From contig JAFGFN010000169.1 in NCBI GenBank assembly GCA_016931035.1, positions 1 through 35,415 of the forward strand: a stretch of DNA of 35,415 nt, written 5' to 3'. The notes beneath the pieces are model-generated. The model saw only the letters and a list, made by a program, of their open reading frames with translations, was not told where the DNA came from and made no database searches. Origin of the DNA: Candidatus Sumerlaeota bacterium (GTDB lineage Bacteria > Sumerlaeota > Sumerlaeia > UBA8349). How positions within the stretch are numbered: the stretch's first letter is position 1; each line of letters starts with the position of its first letter. Positions 23,775-31,268 of the stretch are shown here, one piece after another. Made by a program: the position numbers and the translations under genes.

Positions 23775-25211
23775 CTATCCCTTCAGAATCCGGGAGAGTT
23801 CGGTGATGGTCTTTTTGGCGTCGCCGAAGATCATCATCGTCTTGGGGTCGTAGAAGAGGTCGTTGCCCTCGCCCGCAAAACCGGCGGCCAAGCTGCGCTT
23901 GAAGATCATGACGGTGTGCGCCTGATCGACGTTCAGAATCGGCATCCCGTAGAGCGGGCTGTCCTTCTTGGTGCGGGCGGCCGGATTGACCACGTCGTTG
24001 GCGCCGATGACCATCGCCACGTCGGTCTCGGGGAAGTCGTCGTTGATCTCGTCCATCTCGAGCAGCAGGTCGTACGACACGTTGGCCTCGGCCAACAACA
24101 CGTTCATGTGGCCCGGCATCCGGCCCGCGACGGGGTGGATGGCGTAGCGCACCTTGATGCCGCGTTTGATGAGCGACTGCGCCACGTCGTGCAGGACGTG
24201 CTGCGCCTGGGCGACAGCCAGGCCGTAACCCGGGACGATGACGACCGACTGCGCCCCGTCGAGGATGATGGCGACGTCCTCGGGCGTGTAGCCCGTCACG
24301 GCGGGCCGATCGACTCCGCCCGCGCCACCGCCGTCGTCGGTGCCGACCGCCGCGAAGAGGACGTTGGCGAGCGAGCGGTTCATCGCGACGCACATGAGTT
24401 GGGTGAGGATGATGCCCGAGGCGCCGACGAGGGCCCCGCTGACGATCAGGACCATGTTGTGGAGAACGAACCCGGTCGCCGCCGCGGCCAGGCCCGAGTA
24501 GGAGTTGAGGAGCGCGATGACGACGGGCATGTCGGCGCCGCCGATCGGGATGACCGACGTGACGCCCAGGATCAGCGCGACGGCGATGACGATCAGGAGG
24601 AACAGCTGCCAGTTGGGCATGAAGACGAACGCGACCAGGAGGCCCAGGCACGCAGCCAGAAGGAGGCCGTTCAGGTACTTCTGGCCCTTGAAGGTGATCG
24701 GCGCGCCGCGCATGACGCCCTGGAGTTTGGCCCAGGCGATCAGACTGCCCGAGAAAGTGACGGCGCCGATGAGAAGACTCAAGACGACGGTGATCGAGAC
24801 GTCGAGCGGAAGGGCCTGGTGAAAGGCTTCGAGGCGCGTCCCCGCGGTCGCGGTCAGCTCGGCGGCTCTATTGTCGCGCACGACGTATTCGGAATAGGCG
24901 ACGAGGACCGAGGCGAGGCCGCCCGTCCCGTTGAAGAGGGCGACCATCTGGGGCATCGCGGTCATCTGGACTTTGCGCGCGGCGACGACGCCGACGACGC
25001 CTCCGACGATCAATCCGACGATGATATACGGCCAGTCGACGATGTGTTCGGCCACCAGCGCGGTGACGACGGCCAGCAACATGGCGAAGGCCGAAAGAAG
25101 GTTGCCTCGCCGCGCCGTTCGCGCCGATCCGAGCATTTTCAGCCCGACGATGAACAAAACGGCCGCGAGGAGGTAGAGAAGGTCTCTCGCCGGTAGGGGA
25201 AGGTTCGGCAT
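23775..25211 (-). CDS. pntB: NAD(P) transhydrogenase subunit beta
   Basis: 478 residues, full length. The N-terminal half is hydrophobic, with about eight membrane spans including the proton-channel segments (MVALFNGTGGLASVL, MPVVIALLNSYSGLAAA). The C-terminal NADP-binding domain III has VIVPGYGLAVAQAQH, AIHPVAGRMPGHMNVLLAEA and GANDVVNPAA, ending GNDLFYDPKTMMIFGDAKK. With PntA it couples hydride transfer from NADH to NADP+ to proton flow across the inner membrane. TGGAGA is well placed before the ATG. Last intact gene of the split pntA1-pntA2-pntB operon. Confidence 0.97.
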   Translation of the reverse strand: MPNLPLPARDLLYLLAAVLFIVGLKMLGSARTARRGNLLSAFAMLLAVVTALVAEHIVDWPYIIVGLIVGGVVGVVAARKVQMTAMPQMVALFNGTGGLASVLVAYSEYVVRDNRAAELTATAGTRLEAFHQALPLDVSITVVLSLLIGAVTFSGSLIAWAKLQGVMRGAPITFKGQKYLNGLLLAACLGLLVAFVFMPNWQLFLLIVIAVALILGVTSVIPIGGADMPVVIALLNSYSGLAAAATGFVLHNMVLIVSGALVGASGIILTQLMCVAMNRSLANVLFAAVGTDDGGGAGGVDRPAVTGYTPEDVAIILDGAQSVVIVPGYGLAVAQAQHVLHDVAQSLIKRGIKVRYAIHPVAGRMPGHMNVLLAEANVSYDLLLEMDEINDDFPETDVAMVIGANDVVNPAARTKKDSPLYGMPILNVDQAHTVMIFKRSLAAGFAGEGNDLFYDPKTMMIFGDAKKTITELSRILKG

Positions 25212-25243
25212 GCGTCAGTCTCCAGAAAGTGGAATGGTCTCGA

Positions 25244-25290
25244 ACGTCGGGTTTCCCGGGTCCACGCTCCGGCGGGCCGGGACCCGACGT
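25244..25290 (-). other. Long hairpin between pntA2 and pntB
   Basis: Perfect arms ACGTCGGGT (25244-25252) and ACCCGACGT (25282-25290) with nested CCCGG/CCGGG (25255-25259, 25277-25281) give a strong stem in the 92-base gap. It may tune the pntA2:pntB ratio by RNA stability or attenuation. There is no U tract, so full termination is unlikely. Confidence 0.5.
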
Positions 25291-25303
25291 CTCGGGTTCT
25301 GCC

Positions 25304-25582
25304 CTATCTCTTCTTGAACATCTCGAGCATTCGGTCGGTCACCACATAGCCGCCGAAGACGTTGATCGACGCGGCGACGAGCGCGGCCACCCCGAGGATG
25401 CCGGCCACGAGTCCGTGGTCGGCCCCCGCGGCGATCAGGGCGCCGACGATCGTGATGCCCGAAATCGCGTTCGCGCCCGACATCAGAGGGGTGTGGAGGA
25501 GGGGCGGCACCTTGGCGATCACCTCGAACCCGACGAATACCGCCAGCACAAACACGTAGATGGAAATCACTATCGGACTCAT
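25304..25582 (-). CDS. pntAB: NAD(P) transhydrogenase subunit alpha, membrane part (PntA2)
   Basis: 92 residues with three membrane spans. VPPLLHTPLMSGANAISGI is the invariant PntA domain II signature. It corresponds to the C-terminal part of fused PntA in E. coli; a separate gene is usual in alphaproteobacteria and several other phyla. GGAGGAG, eight bases before the ATG, lies inside the leftover pntA1 3' end immediately upstream. PntB follows after the hairpin gap. Confidence 0.96.
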   Translation of the reverse strand: MSPIVISIYVFVLAVFVGFEVIAKVPPLLHTPLMSGANAISGITIVGALIAAGADHGLVAGILGVAALVAASINVFGGYVVTDRMLEMFKKR

Positions 25583-25585
25583 GAA

Positions 25586-25663
25586 TTACGCTCCTCCGCC
25601 TTGGACAATGGATTGGACGATATCGTTCGCAATCGCGCCGTTGAGCGCGATGCAGGCACCAGT
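25586..25663 (-). pseudogene. Second, diverged pntA1 3' end, cut off from its gene
   Basis: Reads TGACIALNGAIANDIVQSI then VQGGGA and stop, matching the intact pntA1 ending KGACIARGGAIVNDIVRGI then VEG. About 45 of 66 bases agree, so it is not a recent copy. It ends TAA-TTC-ATG against pntA2, and its last codons contain the pntA2 ribosome-binding site. No start or upstream part is present; the DUF2283 stop lies nine bases ahead in the same frame. It is best read as the original pntA1 end, displaced by the DUF4258-DUF2283 insert. Confidence 0.88.
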
Positions 25664-25672
25664 CGGTTCGCT

Positions 25673-25885
25673 CTATCCCGACTGCGGAACCGATTCGAAA
25701 AGCAACCGGTGGACATCGGATTCCGCCGCCCTTTTCGAAAGATGCAACATCTCGATTCCGACGACGCGATCGGAATCGTCGAAATCGACGACGATTCCGG
25801 GAGACACCTCTTCGGACTCGCTCGCGGGCTTCTCGACAAGGGTCAGATAGAGGGCATCCGCTTGATGGTCCACTTTCAGTTTCAT
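25673..25885 (-). CDS. DUF2283 protein, probable antitoxin-like partner
   Basis: 70 residues, typical for DUF2283: MKLKVDHQADALYLTLVEKP, then a Ser/Glu stretch, then GIVVDFDDSDRVVGIEMLHLS. The family is uncharacterised but is often found beside DUF4258 genes, and such pairs are commonly listed as putative toxin-antitoxin systems. The ATG overlaps the DUF4258 stop (ATGA), so the two are coupled. It sits inside the transhydrogenase operon without a promoter of its own. Confidence 0.85.
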   Translation of the reverse strand: MKLKVDHQADALYLTLVEKPASESEEVSPGIVVDFDDSDRVVGIEMLHLSKRAAESDVHRLLFESVPQSG

Positions 25886-26130
25886 TGGCGCGTTCTCTTT
25901 CTGTCGAAACAGGCTGTCACGATTCGAGGCGGGATCGCTTCAGTGTTCGTGACCACTCGTAGCGCCCGGTTCCCGAATTCCGGAATCCGCGCAAGACGGT
26001 GTTCAAGACTTCCATCTATCGAGTCCTTCTCGCTCCACTCCGGCGCGTTCAGCGTGCTTTCCATCCATTCCACGGAAATCCGGCGTTTCTCGATAGCGTC
26101 TCGGGCGTGTTCGGTCAAGTGGTACTTCAT
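25882..26130 (-). CDS. DUF4258 protein, putative toxin
   Basis: 82 residues. YHLTEHARDAIEKRRISVEW (residues 3-22) is the DUF4258 opening; LRVVTNTEAIPPRIVTACFD is its closing strand pair. The fold is thought to be related to small RNase-like toxins, though activity is unproven for most members. It begins 16 bases after the pntA1 stop with AAAGGG as ribosome-binding site, so it depends on pnt operon transcription. With DUF2283 it forms a two-gene cassette between pntA1 and the leftover pntA1 end. Confidence 0.84.
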   Translation of the reverse strand: MKYHLTEHARDAIEKRRISVEWMESTLNAPEWSEKDSIDGSLEHRLARIPEFGNRALRVVTNTEAIPPRIVTACFDRKRTRQ

Positions 26131-26146
26131 GAAACGCCCTTTCTTC

Positions 26147-27277
26147 TCAGCCCTCGACGATTCCCCTCACAATATCGTTCACAATCGCGCCGCCTCGAGC
26201 GATGCACGCGCCTTTGGTCACTTCTTCCTCGAAATCGGGTTGGCCGTTCTCGGTCCCGAATATCTGGTTGAAGAGGTTCATGACGTTCTTCGAGTACATC
26301 AGGCTCGCGTCGTTGGGAAGGGTGGCGGGAAGGTTGGTCGGGCCGAGGATCGTGACGCCGTCCACGACAACCGTCTCGTTCGGCTTCGTGGCTTCGCAGT
26401 TGCCTCCCTGTTCGGCGGCCAGATCGACGATCACCGTCCCGGGCCGCATCCGCTTCAGGGTTTCGAGGGTGATGAGGATCGGGGCCTTCTTCCCGAAGAT
26501 CTGGGCCGTCGAGATCACCACGTCCACCTTGGGAAGACGTTCGGCGATCACGTCCTGTTCTTTCTTGAGAAACGCTTCGCTTTGTTCCTTGGCGTAGCCT
26601 CCGGCGGTCTCGACGTCTTCTTCGACCGGGATCTCGACAAACGTCGCGCCGACGCTCTGGACCTGTTCCTTGACGGCGGGGCGCGGGTCGAACGCCTCGA
26701 CGCGCGCGCCCAGGCGTTTCGCCGTGGCGATGGCCTGGAGTCCCGCGACGCCGACGCCCAGGACGAGGACCGTGGCGGCGGGGATCGACCCCGCGGCCGT
26801 CATCATGAGCGGGAATATCTTGGGGAGACGGTCCGCGGCCATCAGGACCGCCTTGTAGCCCCCGAGCGTCGCCATCGAACTCAGGGCATCCATGGTCTGG
26901 GCGCGCGAGATGCGCGGGACGAACTCCATGGCGAACACGGTCACGCGGCGGCTCGCCAGTTTCGCGATCGTGCCGGGGTTCTTGTGGGGCGACATGAAGG
27001 AGATCAGCGTTCCGCCTTCGCGGATCGCTTCCGTCTCGGAATCGGAGGGGGCGAGGACCTTCAGAATCACGTCGCTCTGGGCGTAGATCGGGGCGGCGGA
27101 GGGGACGATGGTCGCTCCGGCCTTCCGGTATTGATCGTCGGAGAAGGACGATCCGACGCCCGCGCCGGATTCGATCGAGATCTCGTGGTTCTTCTTCGTG
27201 AGAAGCCCGACGGTCTTGGGGTCGAGGGCCACGCGCGTCTCGTCCGATGCGATCTCTTTCGGCACTCCGATTTTCAT
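26147..27277 (-). CDS. pntAA: NAD(P) transhydrogenase subunit alpha, NAD-binding part (PntA1)
   Basis: 376 residues, full length for the split form. It opens MKIGVPKEIASDETRVALDP. MSPHKNPG and the RAQTMDALSSMATLGGYKAV stretch are AlaDH/PNT signatures; VLVLGVGVAGLQAIATAKRLGA is the NAD-binding Rossmann loop, and FDPRPAVKEQVQS follows. It binds NADH as domain I of the proton-pumping transhydrogenase. GGGAGA precedes the ATG. The 3' end is intact, yet a second diverged copy of that end lies beyond the two inserted genes, so the present C-terminal codons may have been acquired with the insert. Confidence 0.96.
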   Translation of the reverse strand: MKIGVPKEIASDETRVALDPKTVGLLTKKNHEISIESGAGVGSSFSDDQYRKAGATIVPSAAPIYAQSDVILKVLAPSDSETEAIREGGTLISFMSPHKNPGTIAKLASRRVTVFAMEFVPRISRAQTMDALSSMATLGGYKAVLMAADRLPKIFPLMMTAAGSIPAATVLVLGVGVAGLQAIATAKRLGARVEAFDPRPAVKEQVQSVGATFVEIPVEEDVETAGGYAKEQSEAFLKKEQDVIAERLPKVDVVISTAQIFGKKAPILITLETLKRMRPGTVIVDLAAEQGGNCEATKPNETVVVDGVTILGPTNLPATLPNDASLMYSKNVMNLFNQIFGTENGQPDFEEEVTKGACIARGGAIVNDIVRGIVEG

Positions 27278-27390
27278 ATCGATCTCCCGTTACAGACGAA
27301 TTCGAGGGTCCCAGGCGCCGCTTCCGGAGCCTCAGAGGACGAACCCGGCACTCTCAACCTTACATTCGTAACTCGAAAATCGCGACTTGT

Positions 27391-28434
27391 CTACCCCAAA
27401 TTCGAATCGATGAAATCCTGAATTCGGCGGTAGCGGTCTTTGATCTTGCGTTCGTGAACCCTCTGACGAGCGCGCTCGGTCTCGATCTCCGTTCTCATTC
27501 GCTCCTCCTCGCGAGCGAGTTCGGCGAGACTCGACCGTTTTTCCCGGATACGGAAGGAGGGGGCGGCGACCGCGCTTTCCACCGCTGCGGCGATGTCGGA
27601 AGAGGTGGCATCCGGCGCGAGGGGACGCAGGTCCGTGATGGTCGGGATGAGTCGTTCGTCGATCGTCTGCCCCGCGTCGCGCATGACGAGGATGGACACG
27701 TCTTTGATCTTCGGGTTCTGCTTGAGCATTTGGACGAGTCCCCAGCCCGAGAGCTTGGGTACGGCGGGGTTGATCAGGAGAATGTCGGGTTCGTAGCGAA
27801 AGAGTTGACCCAGAGAAGAAAGAGGATCGGCGCAGGCCACGCACTCGTATTTCGATTCGAGCGCCGCGCACGCCAAACGCAGCTGCTCCTGAACCCGACT
27901 GATCACGACGATCCGCGGACGCCCTCCCGGCGCGCCCGCCGCGGTCCCGGCGGCTTTCGCCACCGGTTGGGTCGTCGGTCGTCGCGCGGCTTCGGCCTGG
28001 ACCCCGTCGGGCGTCAGGCGTTTCGGGCGCGGGTTCTGGCCCGTTTCGTTCAAAAAGTAGTCGATATTGCTCAGCAGACGATTCGGGTCGAACGGCTTGG
28101 TGAGGTAGAGGTTTGCGCCGACCTCGAAACCGCGTTTGGCCATGTCGCGGTGGTGCTCGGCGGTGAGAAAGAAGACCGGAATAATCGCGTATTGCGGATG
28201 CTGGCGAATGAGCTCGACGGTCTGGAATCCGTCCATCTTCGGCATGCGAATGTCGCAGATGATGAAATCGGCGTCGCAGAAGTCGAGCATCCCGACGGCC
28301 GTCACCCCGTCGGGCGCGACGACGACCTCATGCTTGCTCGACAGGATCGCCTGGAGGATATCCAACACGTCCTGGTCGTCGTCGATGCAGAGAATTCGCC
28401 ACATGCCTGTTGAACCCGAGGTCTGTGCGGTCAT
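27391..28434 (-). CDS. Response regulator with one active and one degenerate receiver
   Basis: 347 residues. The first receiver (about 12-130) is complete: D18/D19 acidic pair, phosphoacceptor D61 (IICDIRMPKMDGF), T91 and K113 (LTKPFD). A Pro/Ala linker follows. The second receiver (about 173-292) keeps the fold (PDILLINPAVPKLSGWGL) but has N222 in place of the phosphoacceptor, lacks the acidic pair, and has no switch Thr or Lys. The tail (300-345) is a charged coiled coil. There is no DNA-binding or enzymatic output, so it probably signals by protein contact. No kinase is adjacent. An ATG at 28404 is an alternative start. Confidence 0.85.
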   Translation of the reverse strand: MTAQTSGSTGMWRILCIDDDQDVLDILQAILSSKHEVVVAPDGVTAVGMLDFCDADFIICDIRMPKMDGFQTVELIRQHPQYAIIPVFFLTAEHHRDMAKRGFEVGANLYLTKPFDPNRLLSNIDYFLNETGQNPRPKRLTPDGVQAEAARRPTTQPVAKAAGTAAGAPGGRPRIVVISRVQEQLRLACAALESKYECVACADPLSSLGQLFRYEPDILLINPAVPKLSGWGLVQMLKQNPKIKDVSILVMRDAGQTIDERLIPTITDLRPLAPDATSSDIAAAVESAVAAPSFRIREKRSSLAELAREEERMRTEIETERARQRVHERKIKDRYRRIQDFIDSNLG

Positions 28435-28647
28435 TGCGGTCCGTCCGTCGAGTGGAGTTGGCCGACGCGCCGTCGGTGGAGTCGGAAGACGTCTCCGATG
28501 CCCGCCGAAGGAAAGTCGGCGCCAACTTCATGATACGACACTGCTTGCGAGGGGGGAAAGCCAAAAACGACAGCCGCGCGGCCGCGGGCGCATCCCGGCA
28601 TTCTCGGATTTCGCCCCGTCCTTCGGACGTCTTTTGCCGAATATGGA

Positions 28648-28711
28648 TCGAAATCGCTATCGGGATCGCTATCGAGAACGCGAGAAGAATCGATCCCGAT
28701 TTCGATTTCGA
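28648..28711. repeat. Inverted repeat built of ATCGNN hexamers
   Basis: The left arm (28648-28668) and right arm (28691-28711) are 21 bases each, complementary except for two adjacent positions, around a 22-base loop. Both arms are runs of hexamers of the form ATCGNN (ATCGAA, ATCGCT, ATCGGG and complements). Similar hexamer arrays are familiar as dispersed low-complexity repeats in GC-rich environmental genomes. Confidence 0.75.
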
Positions 28712-28727
28712 CGGATGACGTTTCGGG

Positions 28728-28747
28728 GCAGCCTGAAGGCTGTGCTC
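28728..28747. repeat. Solo copy of the CAGCCT/AGGCTG hairpin repeat
   Basis: GCAGCCTGAAGGCTGTGCTC contains the perfect hairpin CAGCCT-GA-AGGCTG (28729-28742). It matches the reverse complement of the left half of the element at 30469-30524 at about 19 of 22 positions. Confidence 0.6.
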
Positions 28748-28846
28748 TGAACGAGTATGGCTTCGCGAGGGTTTTCCGTTGACAATGCCTCGCCCGTTGC
28801 CGAGACTCGGCGTTCGAAGCGATCCGTGAGAGAATCAGAGGATCTC

Positions 28847-29272
28847 ATGCTGCATTCCCGCCTGAAACGCGTCGAGGAACTCCTGGGCCAGGAGCTGGCC
28901 AAGATACTGAACTACGATCTGCGCGATCCGCGCATCACGTTGGTCAGCGTCACGGGGGTCAAGGTGAGCCGGGACCTGAGCGAGGCCGTCGTTCACGTCA
29001 GCCTTCTCGACGACGCGCCCGAAAAGGTGCGCGACGCCATGGAGGCGCTTGAATCGGCCCGGAGCTACGTGAAGCGCCTTCTCGCCGAGCGGGTCTCTCT
29101 CAAGCGCCATCCCGATATCCACTTCAAGCACGACCCGAGCACGAGCGAAGCGTTCCACGTTTTCAAGATTCTCGAGGAGATCCAACGCGAGGATGCGGCG
29201 CGAGACATTCTCGAGGACGAAGGACCCGCGCGCGAGGCGGGCCCGCCTAACGAAAACAACGACACCCCCTGA
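28847..29272 (+). CDS. rbfA: Ribosome-binding factor A
   Basis: 141 residues. It opens SRLKRVEELLGQELAKIL, and DPRITLVSVTGVKVSRDLSEA is the RbfA hallmark; FKHDPSTSEAFHVFKILEEI (residues 92-111) ends the KH-like fold. The remaining acidic tail is not conserved. RbfA matures the 30S subunit and 16S rRNA 5' end, notably in the cold. GAGG lies five bases before the ATG at 28847; the in-frame ATG at 28757 would add 30 non-conserved residues. The glycosyltransferase gene starts 15 bases downstream, suggesting a common transcript. Confidence 0.93.
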   Translation: MLHSRLKRVEELLGQELAKILNYDLRDPRITLVSVTGVKVSRDLSEAVVHVSLLDDAPEKVRDAMEALESARSYVKRLLAERVSLKRHPDIHFKHDPSTSEAFHVFKILEEIQREDAARDILEDEGPAREAGPPNENNDTP

Positions 29273-29287
29273 GTCGGCCGAATCCCG

Positions 29288-30412
29288 ATGGACATCCTAT
29301 TTCTCGAAGCCTACCACGGCGGGTCGCACCGCGTTCTAGCGGAGGGCTGGGCCGAGCGGTCGCGCCACGCGATCCGCGTCCTCACGCTTCCGGCGCGCAA
29401 ATGGAAATGGCGGATGCAGACGGCGGCCTGGGTGTTCGCGGAACAGGCGATTCGCGAGAAGATCCTGCGTCCCGATCTGATCGTCGCCTCGGACATGGTG
29501 AATCTGGCCGAGTTTCTCGGTCTTATGCGACGCCGCATGGGGGACGTTCCCGCGATTCTCTATTTCCACGAAAACCAGTATTCCTATCCCCCTCAAGTCG
29601 AAGGCAAGTCGGAATTCCAGTGGGGCGCGATCAACTCGAGTTCCGCCCTCGTCGCCGACGCGTTGATCTTCAATTCCGAGTTCCACAGACGCGACTTCTT
29701 CGACTGTTGGCGGCGCGGAAATCGCATCATGCCCGACGAACGGCTCACTTCCGAGCGCTTCGCCGAAGTCGAGGAACGCTCGACCGTGGTGCCGGTCGGA
29801 GTCGATCTCGACGGGCTCGACCGCGAGGCGCCGAGCGACGCTCCGGAACGCGATTTCGCCGCGCAGCCGCCCTTGATCTTGTGGAACCACCGTTGGGAGC
29901 ACGACAAAGGACCCGAAGCGTTTTTCGATTCCCTCGCGGCGATCCGGGCCGAGGGGCGGCGCTTTCGCCTGGCCGTGTGCGGCGAGACGTTTCCCTCCTC
30001 CCCCGTGTGTTTTGACGCCGCCCGACGGACCTTCGCGGACCAGATCGTTTCGTTCGGGTTTCTCGAGTCGCGCGCCGACTACGCGCGCCTTCTCTGGCAG
30101 AGCGACGTGGTGGTTTCCACCTCGCGACAAGAGTTCCTCGGCCTCTCGGTCATCGAGGCGCTCTGGTGCGGATGCTATCCGCTTCTCCCCCGTCGCCTCA
30201 ACTATCCTCATCTTCTCCCCGAGGACCAACACGCCGCACACCTCTACCGGAGCGACACCGAGCTCGCCGTTCGCCTGGCCGCCATCCTGGCCGAGCCGGC
30301 GCAACATCTCCCCTACCCCGCGCGGCAGGAATTCCTGCGTCCCTACGCGTGGCCGAACGTGGTCGAGCGCCTCGACGCGCTCGCCGAGACGTGCGCCGAC
30401 CGCAAAGCGTGA
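29288..30412 (+). CDS. tRNA-queuosine alpha-mannosyltransferase homologue (GTDC1/DUF3524)
   Basis: 374 residues. It opens MDILFLEAYHGGSHRVLAEG, and LTLPARKWKWRMQTAAW is diagnostic for the GTDC1/QTMAN family. YFHENQYSYP (near 92-101) and LILWNHRWEHDKGPE are conserved, and STSRQEFLGLSVIEALWCGC is the GT4-type nucleotide-sugar site. In animals this enzyme mannosylates queuosine in tRNA-Asp from GDP-mannose; bacterial members are presumed similar. Co-location with rbfA supports a translation role. The ribosome-binding site before the ATG at 29288 is weak. A stem CAGGTG/CACCTG (30421-30443) follows the stop. Confidence 0.88.
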   Translation: MDILFLEAYHGGSHRVLAEGWAERSRHAIRVLTLPARKWKWRMQTAAWVFAEQAIREKILRPDLIVASDMVNLAEFLGLMRRRMGDVPAILYFHENQYSYPPQVEGKSEFQWGAINSSSALVADALIFNSEFHRRDFFDCWRRGNRIMPDERLTSERFAEVEERSTVVPVGVDLDGLDREAPSDAPERDFAAQPPLILWNHRWEHDKGPEAFFDSLAAIRAEGRRFRLAVCGETFPSSPVCFDAARRTFADQIVSFGFLESRADYARLLWQSDVVVSTSRQEFLGLSVIEALWCGCYPLLPRRLNYPHLLPEDQHAAHLYRSDTELAVRLAAILAEPAQHLPYPARQEFLRPYAWPNVVERLDALAETCADRKA

Positions 30413-30468
30413 GATCGAGACAGGTGTCCGCTCCACCCACCTGGAAATCGGAAGCGACTAGAAGTTCA

Positions 30469-30524
30469 GAGTACACCCTTCAGGCTGCTCCCACATCGAG
30501 AAGAACAGGCTAAAGCCTGTACTC
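30469..30524. repeat. Paired-hairpin element with GAGTACA/TGTACTC ends
   Basis: Terminal inverted repeats GAGTACA (30469-30475) and TGTACTC (30518-30524). The right hairpin is perfect, ACAGGCT-AA-AGCCTGT (30505-30520); the left (CCTTCAGGCTG) is decayed. The layout matches the element at 19687-19781. A partial relative is at 28728. Confidence 0.7.
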
Positions 30525-30601
30525 AAAACAACGCGCGATTCATCCCATTGGGCTTGACCATCATGGACTGAACCGAGGACCCGCCGAATGCCGCTCTTCA
30601 T

Positions 30602-30658
30602 TTGGAGTGCGGCGACATGTCGCCGCTCTGAAAGCGCGGACGTGTCCGCGCACTCCAA
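30602..30658. repeat. Paired-hairpin element with TTGGAGTGC/GCACTCCAA ends
   Basis: Perfect 9-base terminal inverted repeats (30602-30610, 30650-30658) enclose the 18-base palindrome GCGGCGACATGTCGCCGC (30609-30626) and the hairpin GCGCGGAC-GT-GTCCGCGC (30634-30651). It lies between the convergent glycosyltransferase and PEGA lipoprotein genes. It is related to the copy at 22706-22757. Confidence 0.85.
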
Positions 30659-30697
30659 GATAAACGGACAACCCATCAAACAAGGGCGGCTATAGCA

Positions 30698-31051
30698 CTA
30701 TGGTTGAGCGGGCAGGGGTTCGAGATTGTAGTGGCGATGCCGGGTGTCGGGGATGGGGAAGGGCAACGCCTCGAAGAAGAGATCGAGCGGAAAGAGGAAC
30801 CAGGGCGGCGTGGCGAGGTATTCCTGGGTCTTGAGGGTCTGGTAGCCCGGTTTCTCGAGTTCGATGTCGTAATACCAATACCAAATGAAAGGAATCTTCA
30901 CCGGGGTCTGGCCGCGATCGCAGTCCTGGAACTTGACGTTGGCCCCGGGAGGTTCGGACGTGATCTCGAGGCTGGACCGAATGCACCCGACGCTCCCAAG
31001 CGCCAGCGCGAATATCAACGTTATCGTCGCAACTATCCGTCGCGGTCTCAT
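30698..31051 (-). CDS. Small PEGA-domain lipoprotein
   Basis: 117 residues. The signal peptide ends LALGSVGC, with predicted lipidated Cys23. The mature part starts with a PEGA domain (SLEITSEPPGANVKFQD, then TPVKIPF), a small beta fold common in envelope proteins of unknown role. Then come an aromatic stretch (IWYWYYDIELEKPGYQT) and a hydrophobic PPWFLFPLDLFFEALPFP segment that may insert in or lie along a membrane. GGAGGA stands ten bases before the ATG at 31051. Single gene, divergent from the ABC operon. Confidence 0.85.
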   Translation of the reverse strand: MRPRRIVATITLIFALALGSVGCIRSSLEITSEPPGANVKFQDCDRGQTPVKIPFIWYWYYDIELEKPGYQTLKTQEYLATPPWFLFPLDLFFEALPFPIPDTRHRHYNLEPLPAQP

Positions 31052-31268
31052 GATATGGCATTCCTCCGGCCAATAAACTCGGCGATCGCAGGCTGTCTCG
31101 ACGGGACCTCGGGACCCGAGGGGGCCGGATTCAGGATACTTTGCCGTGGGGCAAATGCAAGGGTTTTCTCGATCGTCTCGGTCATCGGATCTTGAAATCG
31201 CCCACGGTTTGACGATAAAAAGAGAGGTTGGGACGCAGGACCACAGACTCCGCCAAGCGAGCGATACC

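Larger units (their letters stand above)
28435..28846. other. Divergent intergenic gap
   Basis: 412 bases between the response regulator and rbfA. It holds a hexamer-periodic inverted repeat (28648-28711) and a half-element hairpin (28728-28747), and no gene. Small open frames here encode only Arg-rich low-complexity sequence. No convincing promoter could be picked for either gene. Confidence 0.6.

Noticed and set aside
23535..25196. 553-residue open frame on the plus strand opposite pntB
   Set aside because: Its composition is an Asp/Glu/Arg/His/Gly shadow of the GC-rich pntB frame; the minus strand encodes an unmistakable PntB.
30413..30697. Small RNA gene in the repeat-filled gap
   Set aside because: The strong hairpins are explained by the two paired-hairpin elements; no promoter or U-tract terminator marks a transcript.
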